Shown in pieces: positions 36,416-44,909 of a stretch of DNA of 64,000 nucleotides. Each line of letters starts with the position of its first letter. The first letter of the stretch is position 1. Below the pieces are notes generated by a model that had not been told where the DNA came from, did not search any database, and saw nothing but the letters and a program-made list of their open reading frames with translations. A program made the translations under genes and the position numbers. Origin of the DNA: Bacillota bacterium (GTDB lineage Bacteria; Bacillota; Clostridia; Christensenellales; SZUA-584); assembly GCA_023391105.1 (NCBI GenBank), contig JAEWBO010000023.1, forward strand, positions 1 through 64,000. The letters run 5' to 3'.

Positions 36416-37060
36416 ATGAGCCAGAAAAAACAGTTTGAATGTCCCGAGTGCCAGACATCCGGGCAGCATACGATGGAGAAGCGCGTTTGCGTTTCAAAGA
36501 CACCGCAGCTTAAAGAAGACATATTGAGCGGCGCGTATTTTGAATGGATCTGCCCCGGATGCGACAAGCATTTCTTTGTGGACGATGTCTTTTTGTACAA
36601 CGACGATGAAAAAAAGTTCATGGTTTATCTGGTGCCGGGCTACGACGAGCAAACGCTGCCTGTACCCACGCTGCTCAAAACAGACAGCGGTTACGACACA
36701 GCGTCCAGCACGCTTCGCGTAACGGCAAGCTTCATCGACTTTACCGAAAAGATCAAAATACTTGAAGCGGATCTTAACGACCGTATCATTGAAGCCATAA
36801 AGGCGCTGTATGCGTCGGTGCACAGCGACACGTGGTGCGAAACTGTGTACAACATCCTATTTGAAGGCGTCGGTGAAAACGGTGAGCTAAATTTCGATGT
36901 GTTCTTAGAGAAGGACGATTTTTCGTTCGGCGTTCCGCGCGACGTTTATGACAAAACGCTCAGCGATTTTTCGTTCCTTTGTGACCAAAAAGAAGGCGAA
37001 GCTTTCCTGCTGATCGATCAGAACTGGCTCAACAGCAAGCTTGGCAGTGCAAGCACTTAA
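36416..37060 (+). CDS. CpXC domain protein
   Basis: The 214-residue protein has the CpXC pattern: CPECQTSG near the N-terminus and CPGCDKHFFVDD at about 48, two CxxC pairs that form a zinc ribbon, followed by an alpha/beta region of unknown function. The start is the second of two ATGs (36413, 36416) behind AAGGAAAG; the frame from 36374 lacks a signal. The function of the family is unknown. It lies immediately before tRNA-Pro. Confidence 0.82.
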   Translation: MSQKKQFECPECQTSGQHTMEKRVCVSKTPQLKEDILSGAYFEWICPGCDKHFFVDDVFLYNDDEKKFMVYLVPGYDEQTLPVPTLLKTDSGYDTASSTLRVTASFIDFTEKIKILEADLNDRIIEAIKALYASVHSDTWCETVYNILFEGVGENGELNFDVFLEKDDFSFGVPRDVYDKTLSDFSFLCDQKEGEAFLLIDQNWLNSKLGSAST

Positions 37061-37086
37061 ATAACGTACCATCCCGTATATTTAGA

Positions 37087-37115
37087 TTGACAGCGTGCAC
37101 ATTCGTTGTTAGAAT
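37087..37115 (+). promoter_or_regulatory. Promoter of tRNA-Pro
   Basis: A consensus -35 TTGACA (37087-37092), a 17-base spacer, and -10 TAGAAT (37110-37115) place the transcription start about 12 bases before the tRNA. This chromosomal promoter still drives the tRNA, although the tRNA's 3' half now comes from the element. Confidence 0.85.
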
Positions 37116-37133
37116 AATATTCGCACGATTTAT

Positions 37134-37210
37134 CTGGGTGTGGCGCAGCTTGGTAGCGCGCTTGAATGGGGTTCAAGAGGCCGGAAGTTCGAATCTTCTC
37201 ACCCAGACCA
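37134..37210 (+). tRNA. tRNA-Pro(GGG), CCA encoded; integration site
   Basis: A full cloverleaf: acceptor arms CTGGGTG and CACCCAG, a D arm with GGTAGC, an anticodon stem CTTGA/TCAAG with loop ATGGGGT giving anticodon GGG, the T arm GGAAG-TTCGAAT-CTTCT, discriminator A and encoded CCA. The last 46 bases are repeated at 48964-49009, so the integrated element attached here and restored the 3' half. The restored half differs from the displaced one at two positions that pair with each other (37186 and 37196). Confidence 0.95.
37165..37210 (+). other. attL
   Basis: Left attachment site, overlapping tRNA-Pro from the anticodon loop to the CCA end. The first 21 bases (37165-37185) are identical with attR and are the likely crossover zone. 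The rest carries element-derived sequence with A at 37186 and T at 37196. Confidence 0.85.
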
Positions 37211-37214
37211 AGTA

Positions 37215-37250
37215 AAGTCCCATAATCAAAGGGTTGTGGGGCTTTTTCTT
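37215..37250 (+). terminator. Terminator after tRNA-Pro, supplied by the element
   Basis: AAGTCCCATAA (37215-37225) pairs with TTGTGGGGCTT (37234-37244), 11 pairs including two G-U, followed by TTTCTTT. The element brings its own terminator for the tRNA it rebuilds; the chromosome's displaced one is at 49024-49060. Confidence 0.75.
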
Positions 37251-37279
37251 TATTGCCCCAAGCGTTCACAAAGCTTTTT

Positions 37280-37298
37280 TCTAACACCTTTTCTAACA
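37280..37298 (+). repeat. Possible integrase arm-binding repeat, left end
   Basis: TCTAACACCTTTTCTAACA, itself two copies of TCTAACA spaced by five bases. Nearly the same sequence occurs at the right end (48796-48813) in the same orientation, and a half copy at 48552-48560. Repeats at both ends of a tyrosine-recombinase element are typical arm-type sites. Confidence 0.5.
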
Positions 37299-37313
37299 GG
37301 GTTCTATCTCTTC

Positions 37314-38456
37314 TCAGAGACTCGAGGCGAGCTTATCAGCCATACTTTGCTTTCGAGTCACGTCCAAGTGTGAATAGATGTTTGCGGTAATTGTTATATC
37401 CGAGTGTCCAAGCCACTCCTGAACATCTTTCAGAGTGAAGCCCATATTAATCAAGATGCTAGCACAGCTATGGCGTAATTCATGAAAACGAATTTTTGGA
37501 AGTTTGTTTGCCTTGAGAAGCTTTTGAAACTTCTTGGTCACAAAATCCGGAGAAAATGGATGGCCATCATCCCACTTGAGAATATAATCGTTCTTGGTAT
37601 ATTCTTTTCCGAATTCTTCTCTATTTTTCGCTTCATTCTTCTGTAGTTCAAGCAATAAAGACTGAATATCAGGCACAAGTGGAAAACTACGATAACTTGT
37701 TGCGTTTTTCGTTTTGTCCTTTTCTACTGCCTTTGTTACTTTTGACACAGTATGCTTAATTGTGAGTGTCTTGGCAGAGAAATCAACACTATCCCATTTC
37801 AAACCAAGGGTTTCACTACGACGCAATCCGTAAACTACAGTCAACTTTATCAGTGGATACAGAGCATCATCTTTCACCGCTTCAAGTAATGCGTTAACTT
37901 GTTCAACACTGTAAAAGCTGGATTCGAAGCGGATCATTTGCGGCAACACGACCTGTTCACACGGATTGTTCGGAATCAGCCCATCCCGAACTGCATCTTT
38001 CAATGCTTGAAAAAGGATATTTTTATGCAATCGCAAGCTTCTCGGAGATAACCCCCCTTTGCCGTCTTTGCGGCCGTTGAGATGTTTTTCATCGATATAA
38101 GCCTGTAAAACCTTTCGGTTAATATCACTCAGCTTTATCCTCTTTGCATCAAAATACGGGAGTATGTGCGTATCCGCCAGACATTGATAACCTTGCATCG
38201 TTACAGCATCAACACGAACACTTGATGTTCTCAACCACTGCCTTACAATATCGCTAAAGATAGCATGGTTATCGGTATACCCTTCGAGTGATTCGTATTC
38301 TCTCAGCTTTTCACGCAACACCAGCTCTGCACGCTTTTTATTGCCTTTTACAGCAAAGCCTGTCGATATCCATTTTAGCTTCCGCTTCCCTTCGTTGTTG
38401 TAAGTATTGATTACTACAAAGTACTTACCGTTTTTAATTTGTAGGCTGCCTGTCAT
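37314..38456 (-). CDS. int: Tyrosine recombinase, element integrase
   Basis: The 380-residue integrase has an N-terminal AP2-like arm-binding domain (about 1-55: GSLQIKNGKYFVVINTYN), a SAM-like core-binding domain (about 65-160) and the catalytic domain with R in YGLRRSETLGLKW, HELRHSCAS (H and R), the GHSDI histidine and the tyrosine in NIYSHL. It is of the Tn916/ICE-type group common in Firmicutes. The start follows AAGGAG; the frame to 38501 is too long. It lies directly beside attL, pointing to it, as expected. Confidence 0.95.
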   Translation of the reverse strand: MTGSLQIKNGKYFVVINTYNNEGKRKLKWISTGFAVKGNKKRAELVLREKLREYESLEGYTDNHAIFSDIVRQWLRTSSVRVDAVTMQGYQCLADTHILPYFDAKRIKLSDINRKVLQAYIDEKHLNGRKDGKGGLSPRSLRLHKNILFQALKDAVRDGLIPNNPCEQVVLPQMIRFESSFYSVEQVNALLEAVKDDALYPLIKLTVVYGLRRSETLGLKWDSVDFSAKTLTIKHTVSKVTKAVEKDKTKNATSYRSFPLVPDIQSLLLELQKNEAKNREEFGKEYTKNDYILKWDDGHPFSPDFVTKKFQKLLKANKLPKIRFHELRHSCASILINMGFTLKDVQEWLGHSDITITANIYSHLDVTRKQSMADKLASSL

Positions 38457-38493
38457 ATCTTCTCCTTTCATCCGACAGTTAGATTGCCTACCA

Positions 38494-38685
38494 TTACACA
38501 CTTTCAGTATAACGAATAGACTCTATAAAATCAATCAAACAGACCTTTGGAATAAGTATCCTTCGGCCTATACGTCTGCTGCTGATAACCTTATTATTGA
38601 TGAGTTCATAGGCTTTGTTCTTCCCGATTCCAAGGGCTTCAGCAACTTGATTTACTGTTAATACATCTGGGTATGCGGTAAACAC
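38494..38685 (-). CDS. xis: Excisionase/HTH protein of the element
   Basis: This 63-residue protein starts at GTG behind AAGGAG and has a MerR/AlpA-type winged helix (LTVNQVAEALGIGKNKAYELINN, read in parts, then RRIGRRILIPKVCLIDFI), the pattern of excisionase-family DNA-binding proteins. It ends 37 bases before the integrase start. It probably bends the attachment site for excision. Confidence 0.85.
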   Translation of the reverse strand: MFTAYPDVLTVNQVAEALGIGKNKAYELINNKVISSRRIGRRILIPKVCLIDFIESIRYTESV

Positions 38686-38745
38686 GGCTCCACTCCTTCC
38701 GACCAGTATATACCATATCCTCGGAGTTAATATTTCTGCCCTTTT

Positions 38746-39705
38746 TCATAGCATTTTTATTCCGTTTATATATTCTTTTATCGTGTATTCGAGGCGTGTC
38801 CCGTCAGACATAAAGTGCATAACCTTATGTATTCGCCGAATGAACGCTGCCCAAACGGCAGGTTGATTGATTTGCTCCCAAACATATTGCTCTAATAAAT
38901 CCAGATTACTTACAATGTATACCATTTCATAGCACGCCTGTTTATTTTGATAGCGAGCAGGTAATGCCAAAGGATAGCCATCGAGGTAATTGTTCAGGTC
39001 TTGAATACGAAAGTTATTTGCATACTCATCAAGCAGTAAAACGCTCTCTCCCATATAACCATCAAAGGGGTGCTTATAATTATTTACAGCATAAACGTTT
39101 GAATATCCATAACCGTCCATCACAAAACGTGTTTTTCCCGTCTGCGTAGCTCCGAAAATATAAGTTACGTCCAAATTACGCCATTTGTCGCGGTTTTCCT
39201 CTGCTTTTAATGTCTGCCGAACATATTCAATATCACGCAAACCGCGTAAATAATGTGGAAAGTCAAGCAGTATTTCAGCATTGGTCGCACCGTCTTGGAT
39301 GCGCTCAATTATAGCTGCTTCAATACTTCTAGAGCCTTGACGTTCAACAGGCATTTGTCCCCATTCTTCAAAACTGCCCTCGATCGTGGTTTCTGCCTTG
39401 TCTGTGTCTTTCCACTTCCCGCTTTTATTAATATAATTTTGGTTAGCCTGTGATGTTCCGTTCGCACGTTCAAAATGTGCAGATTCAAAGAGATTTTTCA
39501 ATGTGCTGAACCTAACAGGAGATAAGCAAACAAGGTATATGTGTGTATGCGGCGTTTCTTCCTCACCGATTTCGTCAGCCATGCACCAATAAATTATTGA
39601 GTTTAATTTATTTAGTTCCTCTTTTATACGCTCATGGTTAAAACCTTTATCATCAGGATTGTTTATAGTTATTTGCCATTTCCTGCTTTGTGGGTTCTGT
39701 GCCAA
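38746..39705 (-). CDS. rep: CRESS-DNA virus-like replication initiator (HUH endonuclease plus SF3 helicase)
   Basis: The 319-residue protein has every landmark of circovirus/geminivirus-type Rep. HUH motif I is WQITINNP (10-17), motif II PHTHIYL (H53, H55), and motif III YINK (Y91, K94), with the nicking tyrosine. The SF3 helicase has Walker A GATQTGKT (185-192), Walker B VLLLDE (222-227) and motif C IVSN (N267). Length fits viral Reps of about 300 residues. The start is TTG behind GAGGTG. Such Reps are known from some bacterial plasmids and integrated elements, regarded as relatives or ancestors of eukaryotic CRESS viruses. It should nick the hairpin at 39807-39843 and start rolling-circle replication; with the FtsK-like ATPase it could also act as a mobilisation relaxase. 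Confidence 0.92.
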   Translation of the reverse strand: MAQNPQSRKWQITINNPDDKGFNHERIKEELNKLNSIIYWCMADEIGEEETPHTHIYLVCLSPVRFSTLKNLFESAHFERANGTSQANQNYINKSGKWKDTDKAETTIEGSFEEWGQMPVERQGSRSIEAAIIERIQDGATNAEILLDFPHYLRGLRDIEYVRQTLKAEENRDKWRNLDVTYIFGATQTGKTRFVMDGYGYSNVYAVNNYKHPFDGYMGESVLLLDEYANNFRIQDLNNYLDGYPLALPARYQNKQACYEMVYIVSNLDLLEQYVWEQINQPAVWAAFIRRIHKVMHFMSDGTRLEYTIKEYINGIKML

Positions 39706-39734
39706 CGGGTATCACCTCGGTTCAACTGAATTTT

Positions 39735-39843
39735 GCGACGGCGACAAAAGCGACAATGCCATGTAGCAGCCTAAATGCTTGATAAATGCTTGATTTTTGA
39801 CGTATTGCGACAGATTGCGGTAATACTTGACGCAATCTGTCGC
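39735..39843 (-). promoter_or_regulatory. Rolling-circle origin with NANTATTAC-type hairpin and iterons
   Basis: A perfect 13-bp stem (GCGACAGATTGCG at 39807-39819 with its complement at 39831-39843) closes an 11-base loop. On the minus strand, the strand that encodes rep, the loop reads TCAAGTATTAC and contains AAGTATTAC, a match to the NANTATTAC nonanucleotide nicked by circovirus-type Reps (between TATT and AC). Between the stem and rep lie two perfect tandem 11-mers TAAATGCTTGA (39772-39782, 39783-39793) and three GCGAC motifs (39735, 39741, 39750) that recur in the stem base. These are candidate Rep-binding iterons. Position and strand equal the circovirus layout. Confidence 0.85.
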
Positions 39844-39856
39844 CGCAAGCGGCGCA

Positions 39857-39904
39857 CGGCAGGGGTGGCGGCTCTTGCCTTCGGCATCGCCTCCGCCCCT
39901 GCCG
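39857..39904. other. GC-rich imperfect hairpin beside the origin
   Basis: CGGCAGGGGTGGCGG (39857-39871) pairs with 39890-39904 with two mismatches. It begins immediately downstream of the FtsK-like gene stop and lies next to the origin. It may be a terminator for that gene, a second-strand origin, or part of an oriT. A small hairpin CGCCGC-AA-GCGGCG (39841-39854) lies between it and the origin stem. Confidence 0.5.
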
Positions 39905-39906
39905 CG

Positions 39907-41202
39907 TTACTCCGCTTTTTGAGGCAGATAGTACGCCTGTACTTCATCGTCGCCGACCACAAATCTGCCTTTCATATTGGGTGGCAATCTTGTTGCTTTA
40001 TCGTTTCCCAAAACAAGCTGACTTGCCGCCTCGTCCGCAAAGTACGCACACGCCCTCCATAAAAGGTTGTTTTTAACTTGGCCGTCCAGAATATCTGTTG
40101 AAGGGCGAATTATACCCATAAGGATATGTACCCCCGCAGCTCTTGAAAGGCGGGCTAATGTCCTCAAACTTTGGTCTATGCTTTCATATGCCTCCTTTTC
40201 TTCTTTGGTTTTAGGCTTCACATTTAATACCTCCGCCGCCTCGTCTATGACCAGCAGCCACGGGATAAATCGCAGCTTCCCTAATGTGTTGAATTCTTCA
40301 ATATTGCTGACGCCCTCTTTTTTAAAGTGATCTAAGCGATTACGTACCTCAATGAGTAAGCTTGTCAGAAACTTTTCAGCTTCCTTTGGCTCTGAAATGA
40401 TATACGTACCAGACCCATCTTCGAGGTCTATATATTTTTGGCGCTCACGGTCTATTGCTGCGAAGTCTCCGCCTCCTTTGAAATCCAGTATTTGAACATT
40501 AAACCTTTTCTTTATCGCTTGGTATATTATGACGCGTAGTATGGCTGTCTTGCCTCCTCCTGTCGCTCCTGCCACTATGCCATGTGCAAGCGAGGCGGCG
40601 TCCCAAACGCATTTTCCTTGGTACCCCTGACCAATGACGAATTTTCTCCCGTCCATAATGAAGCTATCGTCCCACTCGATATAATTTGGCAAGTTTTCAT
40701 CGATCACCAGAATATCTACTTTAGTGATGCTCTCCGGCAGGTTTATAATTTTAAGAATTCGTTTTTCGAAAAACACTTCCAAATCGGATACAATACGTTC
40801 CCATCTGTCATAAGGAATCTGGGACTTAAACCTTATTTTTTTAAGATAGCGATTAAGTATAGAAGTGTTTAAGTATTTTGGTATTTTCCCGTTATATGCC
40901 TTAAATTCTTTTCGCTCAAAAAACTTTTTAAGCTTGTGTCTTCTAATAACCTCTCCATGTCTTATAATGAGGAACAGCAACGACAACGGAATCCAAAGCC
41001 AGCCAAATAGCCACACCAAAACAGGTTCATAAGCCATATACGAAGACGCTATATGCGTCCCTATCCATAACACGCCGCTGCACGAAAGAAATATACCGAC
41101 ATTTTTCAAGGTGCTTGGTCTGCGGAACATTCCCTTGATTGAAAAGCACAATGTTTTTACGATATAGATTACAGCAGAAAGAAGTTTCAGTAGAATAAAC
41201 AT
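39907..41202 (-). CDS. FtsK/SpoIIIE-type DNA translocase, TcpA-like coupling protein
   Basis: The 431-residue ATPase has two N-terminal membrane helices (about 38-80) and an FtsK_SpoIIIE motor with Walker A GATGGGKTA and Walker B WLLVIDEAAE. Its size and membrane anchor match the coupling proteins of Gram-positive integrative elements (TcpA/ConQ), which bring the nicked DNA to a conjugation channel. No channel genes are present, so the element would depend on a helper. I take the ATG at 41202, which follows AGGAAG, instead of the GTG at 41217, which lacks a ribosome binding site. Confidence 0.88.
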   Translation of the reverse strand: MFILLKLLSAVIYIVKTLCFSIKGMFRRPSTLKNVGIFLSCSGVLWIGTHIASSYMAYEPVLVWLFGWLWIPLSLLFLIIRHGEVIRRHKLKKFFERKEFKAYNGKIPKYLNTSILNRYLKKIRFKSQIPYDRWERIVSDLEVFFEKRILKIINLPESITKVDILVIDENLPNYIEWDDSFIMDGRKFVIGQGYQGKCVWDAASLAHGIVAGATGGGKTAILRVIIYQAIKKRFNVQILDFKGGGDFAAIDRERQKYIDLEDGSGTYIISEPKEAEKFLTSLLIEVRNRLDHFKKEGVSNIEEFNTLGKLRFIPWLLVIDEAAEVLNVKPKTKEEKEAYESIDQSLRTLARLSRAAGVHILMGIIRPSTDILDGQVKNNLLWRACAYFADEAASQLVLGNDKATRLPPNMKGRFVVGDDEVQAYYLPQKAE

Positions 41203-41278
41203 TTTAATCTTCCTCACTTGTTATATTTCTCGCGGCCTCCGCTCTGTTTAAGAGCGGAGGATAAGCGAGAAAGAGTTG

Positions 41279-41563
41279 TTACTTCGCTGCTTCTCTCTGA
41301 ACAAACTGAACCAGATTAACATGATTGAATTTGTCGTAGAAGAAATTGGCTTCTTGCCCAACAAACGCAGCGAGCTCTTTTAAAGTCAATGGCTTTCCGA
41401 ACATTTCCGCAATTATCGAGTATTTGATCTTAAAGCTTTCCGTTCTCAGCCCTGTAGATTTGTCGTTATTGAAGGGCTCGGTGCAATGCAAGACTATATT
41501 GTGATAATCGTTTCCTTGATAATTGCCTGACGAATCCGTGACTCCGATGATTTTCATTGACAT
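41279..41563 (-). CDS. Small protein upstream of the FtsK-like gene
   Basis: The 94-residue protein starts behind AAGGAGAGG. I do not recognise a named family. It looks like a compact beta-rich fold (MKIIGVTDSSGNYQGNDYHNIVLHC, read in parts) followed by a helix-turn segment (FGKPLTLKELAAFVGQEA). In related elements a small protein at this position often accompanies the coupling ATPase and may bind single-stranded DNA or the origin. That role here is a guess from position only. Confidence 0.75.
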   Translation of the reverse strand: MSMKIIGVTDSSGNYQGNDYHNIVLHCTEPFNNDKSTGLRTESFKIKYSIIAEMFGKPLTLKELAAFVGQEANFFYDKFNHVNLVQFVQREAAK

Positions 41564-41678
41564 AGAATCCTCTCCTTTCTATTTCGTTAGCGGTTCATGA
41601 CGCCGCTTATTTGCGAATTCGCTGTGAACATAGTATAAACGGAGCTTTTCTAACTGTGAACGTTTAGCAATTTCGACG

Positions 41679-41697
41679 GTGTACGATTCTTGTACAC
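41679..41697. promoter_or_regulatory. Operator-like palindrome between the divergent element operons
   Basis: GTGTAC (41679-41684) and GTACAC (41692-41697) form a perfect 6-bp dyad with a 7-base spacer, in the 192-base space between the FtsK-side operon and the XRE gene. XRE-type regulators commonly bind such sites. Several GTTCA/TGAAC half sites also occur nearby (41590-41662). Confidence 0.5.
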
Positions 41698-41755
41698 TAT
41701 TTACGCTTGTTACAAATTATAAATTGTGGTTAAATAGGAAATGAGGTGAAAAAGT

Positions 41756-42520
41756 ATGACAATAAGCGAGAAAAACAAAGCTGATATGAATCGCCTTAAA
41801 TCAATAATTAAAGAATTAGGTCAAACACAGATTGAATTTGCAGAGAACATAGGACGTGACGAGAAATACATCAGTAAAATTATTTCTGGTAAAAGGCCTA
41901 TGACACAGGGCGTCGCCGAACAAATAAAGAAGAAATATGGTTATGAAATTGACTATATATTTGGTAAAACCGAAATTAGTAAGGACGCAGCAACGACCAT
42001 TCTCGAAGATTTTCAAGGCATTTTTTCCGAGATCAGCGTGACTACACAAGGTTATATGAACGATAAGCGGGAAGAAGTCGAAAATAAATTTTTGACGTTA
42101 TCAATGGATGAGTATCTATATCAATTCTTAATGGATTTTGACCACATTGAATTTCGCAAAGAAAACCATGATATAGACAATAAAGCATACGATACTGAAC
42201 TTGAACTTGCCAAAAAGGACTATCTAAATAGAAAAGGTACAGGTGAAGTGCGGCAATACATTTTAATCCCAACCATAGAAATGCCATATATTGTGGCAAC
42301 AGATAGACAGCATAAAAAAGCATGGGGCGAGGTCCAAAAAGTTTTGGATTGGGATTATCAAGTCAATTCGTCACCTGTTAATATGTTTAAATTAGCGAGG
42401 TCGCTTGATGAGCAGCCCACAGCTACACGATCAAGAGAAGAAATCGAAGAAAATCAATCACACATAAACAAAAATCAAAAGCCGCCTATTTCTTCACAAG
42501 GAGAACAACCCAATGAATAG
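41756..42520 (+). CDS. XRE family regulator of the element or its restriction-modification module
   Basis: The 254-residue protein has an N-terminal HTH_3 domain (about 10-68: LGQTQIEFAENIGRDEKYISKIISG, read in parts) and a longer C-terminal part without a recognised domain, ending in a polar tail. There is no metalloprotease motif, so it is not an ImmR/ImmA fusion. The start follows GAGGTG. Its stop overlaps the next gene by 8 bases, so it is translationally coupled with the restriction-modification genes. It may act like a controller protein for them, as well as governing the divergent mobility operon. Confidence 0.85.
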   Translation: MTISEKNKADMNRLKSIIKELGQTQIEFAENIGRDEKYISKIISGKRPMTQGVAEQIKKKYGYEIDYIFGKTEISKDAATTILEDFQGIFSEISVTTQGYMNDKREEVENKFLTLSMDEYLYQFLMDFDHIEFRKENHDIDNKAYDTELELAKKDYLNRKGTGEVRQYILIPTIEMPYIVATDRQHKKAWGEVQKVLDWDYQVNSSPVNMFKLARSLDEQPTATRSREEIEENQSHINKNQKPPISSQGEQPNE

Positions 42521-44909
42521 AGAGTTAGTTCAAACCTATATCAATTCACAGCCGATAAAAGCAGTAGTTGAATTTGATATTGTAAAGGAAAAGGTTAAAT
42601 ACGCAGATCAAATTAAACAGCACCGTATTATAAATAAGCTAAACGGTGATGAGGAATGTGTACGTGCATACATACTTACAAAGCTTGCGAATGAATACGG
42701 ATATGACTTATCACGCATAGAAATTGAAAGAGAATATACAGCAGGTCGCCCGCACACTCAAACGAGCCGAATTGATGTTTTAGTGAGAGATAAAACTGGT
42801 AATGCCTTTTTATTTATTGAACTTAAATCCCCTGATGATTACGCCAAAGAAGATAAAGATAAATTAATTGAAGAACAGCTTTTCAAAGTCGCGGGTAATG
42901 AAGAAAAAGAGGGCGGCAAAGTTAAGTATTTGGTTCTATATACGGCAAACGAACAGGGCGACACCCTAACCGATGAATGTATTGTTGTTGATAACGAAAA
43001 ACACAAAAATTTTAATACTTGGGTTGAAAATGACCGTGAAAGCGTTAACACAATCCCCGCACGTTATGGCAAAGCTCAACGCACTCCGTATATTAAGGCT
43101 TCACAAAAGGATTTAAAAAAGAATTTTACTCATGATACATTAGATCGCTTGCGTATTGATTTACATAATGTCCTTTGGGGTGGCGGCGGGACTGATGACA
43201 ACGAGGTTTTTTCTTCTTTAACAAATTTAATACTTTCAAAGATTCAAGATGAAAGCGAAAAGCAAGATGGAGAAAAATACGATTTTCAATCCTTTGCGTT
43301 TGAAAAGGACGGCGATGAACAGTTTGAAACAAATGAACAGCTATTCGACAGAATAAATGCGCTTTATCGCCGTGCCTTAAAACAAAAGTTAAATATTATT
43401 GATGATAACGAACTAAAGAAATCCTATGTAATCGACACTAAAAAATTCTCGCTTGCAAAATTAAAATATACCGTCCAAAGTTTAGAGAGCATTTCATTTG
43501 TTGATGGTAAAAATAGTTTTAGCGGTAAAGATATTTTGGGCGATTTCTTCGAAGGGATTATTAGGGGCGGATTCAAACAGAGCAAAGGGCAATTTTTTAC
43601 GCATATAAACATTGTCCGCTTTATGTTGTGGGCAATACAAGCCGACAAATTAGCAATAGACAGGATTAACAAAGATGTCGTTATCCCTTATATGATAGAC
43701 CCCTCGACAGGAAGCGGAACATTTTTAATCGAGTATATGAAATTCATAACAAAAAATATCAAGTATCGTTTTAGGGATAAGCTCAACACTTCAAGAGATG
43801 TTGAGGACAAAATGTCTGAATGGTTTATGCCCGACCACCGTGAGAATCGTTGGGCGGGGAAATATATTTACGGCTCTGAAATCAACTTCAATTTAGGCAC
43901 TGCAACAAAAGTAAATATGATTTTGCACGGCGACGGTTCAACAAATATTTTTGTTAAGGACGGCTTGTTACCTTTTAGCCATTATGTGAAAGCTGCTGAA
44001 CCTAATGCGTTAAAGGCTTTTGAAAAGGACAGCCTTTATCTAGATAAGAATGTAAATGGAGCTTTTGACTTAATACTAACCAATCCGCCATTCAGTGTAG
44101 AACTTGATAATGATACCAAAAAAAGCGTAACAAAAGATTTTATGTTCGGTGATAAAAAGAATTCTGAAAATCTATTTATTGAGCGTTGGTATCAACTTTT
44201 ACGTGAAAATGGGCGGTTAGCTGCTGTCTTACCCGAAAGTGTTTTTGACACAACCGAAAACAAATATATTCGCCTTTTCTTATACAAGTATTTTAAAATC
44301 AAAGCGGTTGTATCTCTGCCACAGATTGCTTTTCAACCTTTCACGCCTACAAAGACGAGCATATTATTTGCCCAAAAGAAGACAAAAACTGAAATTGATA
44401 AATGGAATAAAGCGTGGGCGGAAGCAAGCAATGAATATTCAAAGCTGAAAACGCGAATTGAAAATTTAATTGCTGTATATGCAGAAAATAAGACCAGAAA
44501 TAAATATCCCTCTATCAAGGACCTGAGTGAAACCGCAGAATTAGAGTTGTTACATAAAATACTGAAAAATCATATTACAGAGCAAGATAACGCCTTAACT
44601 CCTGCACAGATTATTGAAAAGTATTTTGATGAACTACAATATTTATGTAAACTCGATAAAGATACAAAAGATATTTTTGGGTTCGTGAATATTTGGTGGG
44701 TTTTTGGCGAGGTTGCAAAAACGCTTAATTATGATGTGTTTATGGCCGAAGCAGATAATATAGGCTATAAACGCACAACTCGCGGTGAACGACCAATGCC
44801 CAATGATTTATTTAGAACGATACAAGGCGAAATAGCCGTTGATGACGGTATTAAAGAAACTGTTTTAGATTATATGCGTGAAATTTCGTGGGATAAGGAG
44901 GAAATGTAG
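42513..44909 (+). CDS. Fused nuclease and N6-adenine DNA methyltransferase (type I/IIB-like RM subunit)
   Basis: The 798-residue protein is a restriction and modification subunit in one chain. The N-terminal part (about 35-170) is an HsdR_N-like PD-(D/E)xK nuclease with D88, E103 and K105 (RIDVLV and FIELKSP). The central part is an HsdM-type methylase: GQFFTHINIV, SAM motif DPSTGSGTF (396-404) and catalytic NPPF (524-527). A helical C-terminus follows. There is no SF2 translocase, unlike true type I systems. With the separate specificity gene this resembles the BcgI kind of type IIB enzyme, though the methylase looks HsdM-like. A helper hsdR gene is absent. Confidence 0.88.
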   Translation: MNRELVQTYINSQPIKAVVEFDIVKEKVKYADQIKQHRIINKLNGDEECVRAYILTKLANEYGYDLSRIEIEREYTAGRPHTQTSRIDVLVRDKTGNAFLFIELKSPDDYAKEDKDKLIEEQLFKVAGNEEKEGGKVKYLVLYTANEQGDTLTDECIVVDNEKHKNFNTWVENDRESVNTIPARYGKAQRTPYIKASQKDLKKNFTHDTLDRLRIDLHNVLWGGGGTDDNEVFSSLTNLILSKIQDESEKQDGEKYDFQSFAFEKDGDEQFETNEQLFDRINALYRRALKQKLNIIDDNELKKSYVIDTKKFSLAKLKYTVQSLESISFVDGKNSFSGKDILGDFFEGIIRGGFKQSKGQFFTHINIVRFMLWAIQADKLAIDRINKDVVIPYMIDPSTGSGTFLIEYMKFITKNIKYRFRDKLNTSRDVEDKMSEWFMPDHRENRWAGKYIYGSEINFNLGTATKVNMILHGDGSTNIFVKDGLLPFSHYVKAAEPNALKAFEKDSLYLDKNVNGAFDLILTNPPFSVELDNDTKKSVTKDFMFGDKKNSENLFIERWYQLLRENGRLAAVLPESVFDTTENKYIRLFLYKYFKIKAVVSLPQIAFQPFTPTKTSILFAQKKTKTEIDKWNKAWAEASNEYSKLKTRIENLIAVYAENKTRNKYPSIKDLSETAELELLHKILKNHITEQDNALTPAQIIEKYFDELQYLCKLDKDTKDIFGFVNIWWVFGEVAKTLNYDVFMAEADNIGYKRTTRGERPMPNDLFRTIQGEIAVDDGIKETVLDYMREISWDKEEM

